From Sisyra terminalis (Eukaryota; Arthropoda; Insecta; Neuroptera; Sisyridae), in the NCBI GenBank assembly GCA_958496175.1, contig OY292275.1:61643701-61707700 (forward strand): DNA of 64,000 nt. Reading direction: 5' to 3'. Below the pieces are notes generated by a model. The model was not told the DNA's origin and ran no database searches. It saw only the letters and a list, made by a program, of their open reading frames with translations. Every line of letters starts with the position of its first letter. Positions within the stretch are counted from its first letter, which is position 1. Made by a program: the position numbers and the translations under genes. This document shows, in pieces, positions 57,458-64,000 of the stretch.

Positions 57458-59193
57458 ATGGGAGGTACTTCGTCGAAAAACACCTACACATACTACCTCG
57501 GCTTGTCAGCCGAGCAACATGTGCAAGCTTTGGAAATTTGGAACAAAATCAAAGACGATACTTCCACGCATAATAAGAAAATCTTGACCAGGTACCCAAT
57601 ATTTGAAATAGTTGTGAAAGTTTCCACATTCTTGACCATATGTTTTAAACAAATAGATTTTTTGAGAGCTATCCAAACTATAAGAAATATTTTGTAGCCG
57701 TTTACAAGTGTGAACCGTCAGCAGTTACGGAAAACTCCCGGGTGATCACCCATTGGCAAACGGTTTTAGATTTGGTTGGCTTCATAACAATGGCAGTGAA
57801 TACTCGACGTCGAGAAATCGACAGTCGACTGTTGTATATAGCCCTCGTGCATAAAGATTTAGGATTGACGATCAACGATTTTTCCAAATATACGACCATA
57901 TTGATATCGTATTTGAATCAAGACGTCGCCTATTTGTCCCCAACAATGGAAAGTCATTGGACCACATTGATGAATTCAATTTTTCAGAATATCAACGACA
58001 AAATCGATCGAATGAAATCGTTGGAAATGAAAAGCGACGCTCAGGGCCACGAGATTTGTATAACACCAGAATTACTGGGCTTATCGTTGCCGTCCAATGG
58101 AAAGGGCGCGTTTTTTGGGCTTTGTAAGCCCAAAGAAAAAACCACATTCCCACTGGCCGTGCCCAACATTTTCAACTACAAAAACAAAAACTTTTGGAGA
58201 GACCGAAAAGAATACTGGAACCAACAACTCTATTGGTTTTTCAAAGACGATTCGGTCGAAACCTCAGTATGTACGCTATCGTCAATGATTTCACTCTCGG
58301 CTGAAAATTTCGATAAAAAATCCAAATCCACGTCATCCCTTATACCATCCGTGGGCAATTTACTACCCGATCAAGTTTATATAATAGATTCGGCAATTCT
58401 AAAAAAAACCAATGACGACTCATATACAATACCGCCATCGGAGCAAAATACGGAACCCAGCTCAAAAAAATCGGAAGAAACTTTTGAAAAACTAGAACCG
58501 CACGAAGTCAACTTCGAGATTCCAACCACCTCCGATGACCTATCGTTTAAGCCGTTCAAACTGCCCGTCAAGCAAAAACAAGTATCGCAAAGCGAAACCA
58601 GCAATTCGGGAACATCCCAAGAACGAATCTTCTACCCACCACCCCGCACCTCGATGCACAAACGACGCACCAATCGCAACACACCGGCTGTCGAAAAAAA
58701 AACCACCGACGTCGACGAAGAAGGCTCGACCGAGGTCAGCACGTTCAAACAATCGCAAGACAATCTCGACAGTTTGTCCGCCAATTTCATTCTGCCCCCG
58801 CAAAACGAAAGTTTCCGCAACAGTACATCGAACACATCCAAAAAAGAAGTCATTTCCTTGGTCAATTCCGCCATGAGTTCCTTCATTCATGCAGCCAACA
58901 AAGGCATCGTCGATGACGATGAAGAGGATCCCGATTTTTGTCAAGGACATGAAAAACACAAACCAAAACAGGAAGTTCCCGCGAAAAACGTATTAAAAGA
59001 GCCAAAAAATGAACCCAAACCGGTGACCCCTGTAAAAACGAAGTCGACACCTAAAGTCGCTCCAGCGAGCAAGCCTATTGTACAAAATGAACAATTAACT
59101 TCGCAAATGAAAATTAATTTAGCAAACGCCACGCTCTCGGAAGCTCGGAGAAGAAGACGAGAAAAACGATTATCAGATTCACTTCAACCATAA
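57458..59193 (+). CDS. Globin with N-myristoylation signal and long disordered tail, two exons
   Basis: Exons 57458-57591 and 57657-59193 are joined across a 65-bp intron (GTACCC...AAATAG); the product is 556 residues. Residues about 15-165 read as a globin fold: the A helix from LSAEQHVQALEIW, RFFESYPNYKKYF with CD1 Phe57, ITHWQTVLDLVGF with distal E7 His77, and ALVHKDLGLTINDF with proximal F8 His110, then G and H helices ending near DKIDRMK. Both haem histidines and CD1 Phe are present, so haem binding is expected. The N-terminus MGGTSSK fits N-myristoylation (Gly2, Ser6, Lys7), as in globin X, implying membrane attachment. About 390 more residues follow, low-complexity and rich in Ser, Lys, Pro and acidic residues, ending in a basic run (RRRRREK). 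An in-frame stop just upstream fixes the start, although its -3 base is poor. Poly(A) signal AATAAA at 59213-59218. The tail's role is unknown. The globin call is strong; the subfamily is not settled. Confidence 0.87.
57592..57656 (+). other. Intron of the globin gene
   Basis: A 65-bp intron with donor GTACCC and acceptor AAATAG. A second acceptor-like TTTGTAG lies at 57691-57697, but using it would break the frame. The earlier acceptor keeps phase and creates the B-C globin segment RFFESYPNYKKYF, which decides the choice. Confidence 0.85.
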
Positions 59194-59264
59194 AAGAAAT
59201 TGACAATAATTTAATAAATCTGTTTCTTTCAACCAAGTTTTCCAATTTTTTCAACAGATTTATC

Positions 59265-60209
59265 TATTATTATAAAGAGGAAAGATTTGATTGTTTGTTT
59301 GTTTTCAATAGGATCCAAAACTACTTGACCGATTTGAAAAATTCTTTCACTGTTGGGAAGCTACACTATTTTCGGTGAACATAGGCTATATTAAATTTTC
59401 AAAAAAGTTAGGAACCCATACTAAAACTCCAATAAATGTAACCCAAGGTCTGAAAAAATTACCGAAAAACATTATTTTATCGCGTGCGCTGCGAAAACTA
59501 ATGGTTATAGAACAAAATAATGTAGTACGATTTTGCAGAACATATCATTATCTACAAAAAATAGAGTGACAGCATATGTCTAACTATTATAGGTAGGTCA
59601 CAATAAGTGTTTTTTCATTTTAAAAAATATATATAAATCCCACCATTATAAAAGCTCTTTTATATATACTTTGGGAAAAATCCTTATCAAAATAAATGAT
59701 TTCATATTTAAGTTTGCTTCAATACCATTATATAACTTTTTGAGTTATTCAATTTGAACATTCCATTCGAAAGATATTACAAGTTTAAAAATGTAAGTTA
59801 TTTGAAAAATGTCGCATGGTCACCCCATTTTACTTATAATTAAGACCAATTTTATTGAACTTGGCGATATTTTTTTATTTATGTATAGATGCTGATTGAT
59901 TTACAGATTATTTGGTCTATGGTAGGTATACCTACCGTAGGTGTACGGAATAGACATACTCTTTTTAGATATTTATAAATATTTTTTGAAAATTAATTGA
60001 TTATTACATAGAACAATTTTATTCTTTGTAACAGTTTATTAAATGTGTCTTTTTAAAGTCGATAAAATAGTGTTTTTAGGTGTGATTATGTTTTTCGTAA
60101 AAGAAATAAGAGAAATAAAAATTTTCATATACAAGTACAAATAGCAAATCTAAAAAGAAAATTTAATCTACCCCTACGTTAAGCAGACGAACTCGCGGGG
60201 TTCAGCTAT

Positions 60210-60213
<4 letters not shown>
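59265..60213 (-). repeat. Inverted copy of the 9.9-kb repeat family downstream of the globin gene
   Basis: The - strand begins AGCTGAACCCCGCGAGTTCG then TCTGCTTAACG at 60213-60175 and ends in TATAATAATAGATA near 59268. It starts about 50 bp past the globin poly(A) signal. An (AT)n tract sits at its head. The 64-codon frame inside (59375-59569) is not recognised as a gene. Confidence 0.55.
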
Positions 60214-60240
<27 letters not shown>

Positions 60241-60242
60241 AC
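60212..60242. repeat. (TA)n microsatellite
   Basis: About fourteen TA units at the head of the 59.3-60.2-kb repeat. Confidence 0.85.
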
Positions 60243-60639
60243 GAAAAATTCAAGAATATGCTCAATTGTTGATATGAAATAACATAGTACAAGCTTGAAG
60301 GCCAAAATGAGAGAATGGCAGCTTTAAATATGTCGTTTAAGGAATCTGAACCGGTTGGAGGCATTTATTATTTGTTGTCAATTATAAATACATTAACACC
60401 TTTTTCCGACTCTATAAATTACACCTTTGATTCTGCATTATTCTCATTACCATAATATTTATTATCGCAAGTTGAGATCAGGTAAAATTCTTTTCAATTT
60501 TACACCTCTTTGGAATTTATTCGATTTTGCTCACAATAATAGTCATTATGAAGCAAAGGTCAAAAGAATTGTACTTTAATATTTGTCTACCTGAATTCTA
60601 TCGTATGATTGAAGAACAGGTTAATCAATTTCGAAAAAT

Positions 60640-60780
60640 AGTGTTTTCAGGTATGATTATGTTTTTCGTAAAAGAAATAAGAAAAATAAAAATTTTCATA
60701 TACCACTACAAATGGCCAATTTAAAAAGAAAATATAATCTACACCTACGTTACGGAGACGAAGTTGCGGGGATCAACTAG
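60640..60780 (-). repeat. Second truncated head of the same repeat
   Basis: TACGTTACGGAGACGAAGTT then GCGGGGATCAACTAGT is the inverse head. The preceding TTATGTTTTTCGTAAAAGAA and AAATTTTCATATACCACTAC repeat 60085-60140, so the two copies share ~130 bp. Confidence 0.6.
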
Positions 60781-60933
60781 TCCATAAGAAACTTGAATTC
60801 ACTATAACTCTGCACTTAAAATCTTTTTCAAAAATTTTAAATATAGCGCTTAAAATTTCCAAACACAACTCTATTACTAGAACTCTAGCACTTGCGTTAG
60901 AACTCTATGGAGTTCCATTAGTTTTTTTGGGGA

Positions 60934-60944
60934 CTTTTTTTTCC
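60934..60944 (+). promoter_or_regulatory. TOP-like pyrimidine tract, candidate transcription start of RpL38
   Basis: A cytidine followed by eight thymidines and CC, 227 bases upstream of the eL38 ATG and just before the inferred 5' UTR exon. Ribosomal protein mRNAs typically start at a C within such a tract, which brings them under mTOR-dependent translation control. A second pyrimidine-rich stretch (TCCTTTAACCTCCTTGTCC) at 60971-60989 is the alternative. Confidence 0.5.
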
Positions 60945-61776
60945 GTACGTTGGCCAAGCTGTTTTCAGCTTCCTTTAACCTCCTTGTCCAATTACACTGA
61001 AGAGGTAAATATTTAAAACATTTAATCTAAAAACATCCAAAGAAATTGCATCAATTTCTTTATAAATCAATCGCTTTTCAATATTTGGAATATCAAAGAT
61101 TGAGACTAACATTTAATTTTTACGTTGCAGGTATTTGTAAAAGTACAAAAAACCTTAAACATGGTAAGTGCTCAATCGTGGATCTCATTAGCAAACATTT
61201 TTTTTTTTCATTGAACAATTTTTACTTGTAGCCACGTGAAATTAAGGAAATCAAAACATTTCTAATCAATTCGAGGAGACGGGACGCAAAATGTAAGTAA
61301 TTTCATACAACTTTGTGTGAAAATTCATACCACAGTTCCAGCTTCTTAATTTTTAACCTATAAAAATTATGTTGTTTTAAACTGTGGAGATAAATGGTTG
61401 GATCTTACCACATGATATTTGATTTGTATATAAATATTGTGAAATTATTACCAACGACATTTCTTTAACTAAATGCTTTAATTAACTTTTGCATTGAGGG
61501 TTAGAATGGACTAATTAATTGGAGTCAATTTTCAGCTGTTAAGATAAAGAAGAACACAGAAAATGTTAAATTCAAGTTGCGTTGTTCCCGGTTTTTGTAT
61601 ACCCTCGTAATCACCGATAAAGAAAAGGCAGAAAAACTAAAACAATCGCTTCCTCCAGGTAAGGATTTTTTCCCAATATTTTATTGTTTTTAATTGTATT
61701 AATTTTTTCTTAATTTCTTTTGTAGGCCTTCAAGTTAAAGAAGTCAAATGAATGTATTAGGTTTTGGATAAATAAA
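60934..61776 (+). CDS. RpL38: Ribosomal protein eL38 gene (RpL38), five exons including a 5' UTR exon
   Basis: Large-subunit cytosolic ribosomal protein eL38. Coding segments are 61161-61163 (only the ATG), 61232-61292, 61536-61658 and 61726-61751. They total 213 bases and give a 70-residue protein, the exact family length: [12 protein letters not shown]...RRRDAKSVKIKKN...[19 protein letters not shown]...[12 protein letters not shown] 5' UTR intron is inferred at 61005-61130 (GAAGAG|GTAAAT to TTGCAG). Transcription probably starts at the pyrimidine tract at 60934-60944 (C, eight T, CC), typical of TOP mRNAs. Poly(A) signal AATAAA at 61771-61776. All junctions are GT-AG. The third intron (243 bp) carries a candidate H/ACA snoRNA. 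No defects are visible; this is very likely a functional copy, not a processed pseudogene. Confidence 0.97.
61325..61462 (+). ncRNA. Candidate H/ACA-box snoRNA in intron 3 of RpL38
   Basis: The intron shows the hairpin-hinge-hairpin-tail plan of an H/ACA pseudouridylation guide. Hairpin 1 has lower stem CCACAGTT (61330-61337) with AACTGTGG (61380-61387) and upper stem TAATTTTT with AAAAATTA. The H box AGATAA (61388-61393, fits ANANNA) follows at once. Hairpin 2 has lower stem GTTGG (61397-61401) with CCAAC (61451-61455) and an upper stem closed by CACA with TGTG (ending 61441). The ACA box lies at 61457-61459, three bases before the predicted 3' end. Exactly 15 bases separate the upper stem from ACA, the standard 14-16. 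Candidate guide pockets are ATCTTAC and AAATTATTA. Insect H/ACA RNAs commonly lie in ribosomal protein introns. The target was not worked out. Confidence 0.65.
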
Positions 61777-62743
61777 ATAATTTAAAATTTAATTTTCATT
61801 CAAGAGTTATCTTTTACATTCCATCCCTTACTTACTTGAATTCTTAGTTTTTATTTCAGAGTAAGATTATTTTTATTCTTTAATTGGGGAAGTATTAATC
61901 CTTACAATTAACTTTTAAAATCAGTAATTATTAAACTAGAACTCATGAGTCAATTACTGATCAATGAATTTTTAAACGTTAGTATGAATAATTTGAAGTT
62001 AAAACACTTAAATTAAAATAAAGGGCAAACTTCAAGAAAAAATGTATAAACCACTGAGACTATTTTCAATCAACAAGTGACAAAAAGCCCAGAGAACAGC
62101 AAACTCTTCGTCTATTTTACCAAAGCCTTTGCCTACTTAACGGCGTCATCAGTAGGAAAAACTTTGGATGAAATTATTTGAAACTTAAACTCGAATATAC
62201 AAAATTTAAAAGTTGATGAAATTATATGAAGTACTTATATCGGAACCGTAGCTTACAGATGTCTGAAGTGCAGAAAATAAAATTGCTCAAATTGGGGCAC
62301 ATTGAAACAATATAATTTTCTTTTTAAGCAGTTCACATTTGAAAATTGCATTTTTGTGGCGTCACTATGCATTTCTGTATATTAGCAATATCCATTGAAT
62401 GTCCTATGGATGTATCTAACACATTTTTTTAAAAATTTGCACTTAACACATCCATGAAATAAGGTATCGAATATAGTCTACGAAATTATCTCAAATAATT
62501 TACAAACAATGTCTTGAATATACTTAATCTTTGTCCTATTGAACAAATTATGGGCTGTTAATATATTGCAAATAATTTGTACATAAAGGAAACTTGGTCT
62601 ATAGCTATAGCTAGCTTTTTTTAAAATAATAATGTACAACACTATTTACATTTAGTAATTATAGATGTTACTATATTAAACATAAACATGTTATATCACA
62701 AAAAAAATCCCATAGACGTTGACTTTGCAAAAAATTATTTGAA
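61777..62743. other. No gene seen
   Basis: AT-rich intergenic DNA beyond the eL38 poly(A) signal. Confidence 0.5.
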
Positions 62744-62914
62744 CAGTGGGTGGTATTTTAATTCTTTCACTTATCCATAAAACCGAACAAAAAATATATA
62801 AATTTTTAATCTATACGAGTGACTATCATAAGTAAATAAATAAAAATAAAGGTAAAATGACGAGTGCTTGAAATCCAATTATCAAAGAGTGATTATTTTT
62901 ATTACCACCCACTG
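62744..62914. mobile_element. 171-bp MITE with CAGTGGGTGGTA ends
   Basis: CAGTGGGTGGTATTTTAATT and its inverse (TTATTACCACCCACTG) bound an AT-rich core, with TTTCACTTATC and GAGTGATTAT continuing the pairing. No target duplication could be assigned, so the superfamily is open. Confidence 0.48.
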
Positions 62915-64000
62915 TGCCAAAGTAGTTTCCGAGATAAATGAGTTTAAACTTGATTTAAAAGAATAGATATACTCATAAGTCTGCGATGATTAAATTGTCT
63001 TAAAAATATCAAAATATTTTTCGCACTTATTATGGACAATATTTCATCACGCAAGATTTTGTTGCAAATTACATAATTAATGTTTTTATTAACATATTGT
63101 ACGTAGGCATGCAAATTTTAAGTAATCGATAAACTAAATCTACTTTCCCTCTTACAAAAAGGTATTTTGTATTTTCAAAAAACCAATTAGAAGTCGTTTA
63201 AAGTTATTTAAGTTACATTAAAGGCATTTTAATGTAATGATTTCAAAATGGTTTTTTTGACACGGTAACCTTTGATTACGTAAAAGTTTGGAAACATTAA
63301 AGACTGGGTAAAAAAACATTGCCAGAAAGTTTCTTGTGGATTAAAAAAAAAATACTTCTCCGGGAAGGATGAAGAATGTTTTAAATATCACTGTGAGCAG
63401 TTTTATACATATGTCCACTTGGTATTTGCCGGAGATTTGTAGTTCGAAAAATGCAGGGTAAAGAAAACTATAGGTTTTTTTTTCTAAGTCAATAAATCCA
63501 AGGGCGGATCCAGGATTTCTCTCTGGCAAGAATATAAGGGGTGAACGGGGGAAAAATCAACAATAACTACAAGTTCAAATATGGTATGACTAAGGTAGTT
63601 TAATTATAACAACTCTGATAATTTGATTTGCTTCTAAATCTATCAAAGTTCTTGAAGCTCTTAAATCCGCCGTTGATTAATAATTGTATAGTAAAGTAAA
63701 AGGAAAAAAATATTTTAATTTATATATTTTGAGTCAATGAAGAAAGAACTATAATCGGTATGGAGATAAGAAGAAATGGTAACTTAGTCGATTACATTCT
63801 TAGAGTAAAAAGGTTCTGAATTCTAATCATCTAGAAATAATGAAAGCTTATTTTAAAAAAAATCCGGTTTCATATAAACATACCCAATAAATCTTAGGCC
63901 TCATTTACAAATGACTATAATATTATCAAATTTTCTTCGTACTTACAATTTATCTCGCATCTTTTCTGTTACAGCTTGCCTCTTTGACCATTGATTGTTG
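62915..64000. other. No gene seen apart from one short MITE
   Basis: AT-rich intergenic DNA holding the 63499-63675 MITE-like element; the window ends with no gene start visible. Confidence 0.5.
63499..63675. mobile_element. 177-bp hAT-like MITE
   Basis: CAAGGGCGGATCCAGG at one end and AAATCCGCCGTTG at the other form a short imperfect inverted repeat of the GGCGGATCC type often seen at hAT ends. No clear target duplication. Confidence 0.42.

Noticed and set aside
57691..57697. TTTGTAG as the acceptor of the globin intron
   Set aside because: It would leave the wrong phase and lose the conserved B-C helix segment; the AAATAG acceptor at 57656 keeps frame and motif.
58540..58959. 139-codon - strand frame opposite the globin tail, and several other frames at 58097-59132
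   Set aside because: Shadows of the long, G+C-richer globin exon.

Overview
The window looks like a stretch of AT-rich (by eye about 70% A+T) insect nuclear DNA, gene-poor and saturated with transposon relics. Three well-supported protein genes are present, all on the + strand, with introns as short as 57-67 bp that follow GT-AG rules: deoxyhypusine hydroxylase (52200-53165), a globin with an N-myristoylation signal and a ~390-residue disordered tail (57458-59193), and ribosomal protein eL38 (60934-61776). Mariner, Tc1, hAT and non-LTR remnants, the short introns and the initiator-like start sites fit an insect, possibly a dipteran, but the species cannot be told from the sequence.

Layout. 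1-9600: no confirmed gene, but two candidate first exons with promoter-like signals (2621-2761, 8523-8632), local tandem repeats, a pogo-type element, a Mutator-like MITE and a foldback element. 9600-31300: intact-looking MITEs and decayed transposases (Tc1 at 11 kb; mariner at 13-14.8, 16.5, 17.6-18.2 and 28.5-29.6 kb; hAT at 24 kb), a 1.3-kb foldback element (18.7-20.0 kb), and a short element carrying a hammerhead-ribozyme-like core (9.6 and 29.2 kb). 31300-35300: two foldback elements, a possible decayed intron-containing gene between them, and a hAT MITE. 37536-39943: a 2.4-kb almost uninterrupted palindrome. 41027-45670: a tandem array with an exact 1277-bp period that then inverts on itself. 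48500-51400: a tandem array of about 0.42-0.5-kb units, each carrying an exon-like segment on the - strand. 52200-61800: the three genes, separated by hAT, non-LTR, foldback and Mutator-like insertions. 61800-64000: two short MITE-like elements and otherwise plain DNA.

The most unusual content is at 37.5-45.7 kb. The palindrome and the 1277-bp array look unrelated at first, but share one ordered module: a tRNA-like segment with A- and B-box-like motifs, a mini-intron-like segment beginning at CAG|GTAA and ending in ACAG, TGACGTCA (CRE/ATF-type) motifs, and the 19-mer GCTTGAATTACTCTATCGA. This suggests two diverged members of one undescribed repeat family. The eL38 gene carries a good candidate H/ACA snoRNA in its third intron. 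The three genes have unrelated jobs (eIF5A hypusination, haem binding, translation) and no operon-like relation.

All calls come from reading the sequence by eye; no database or folding program was used.
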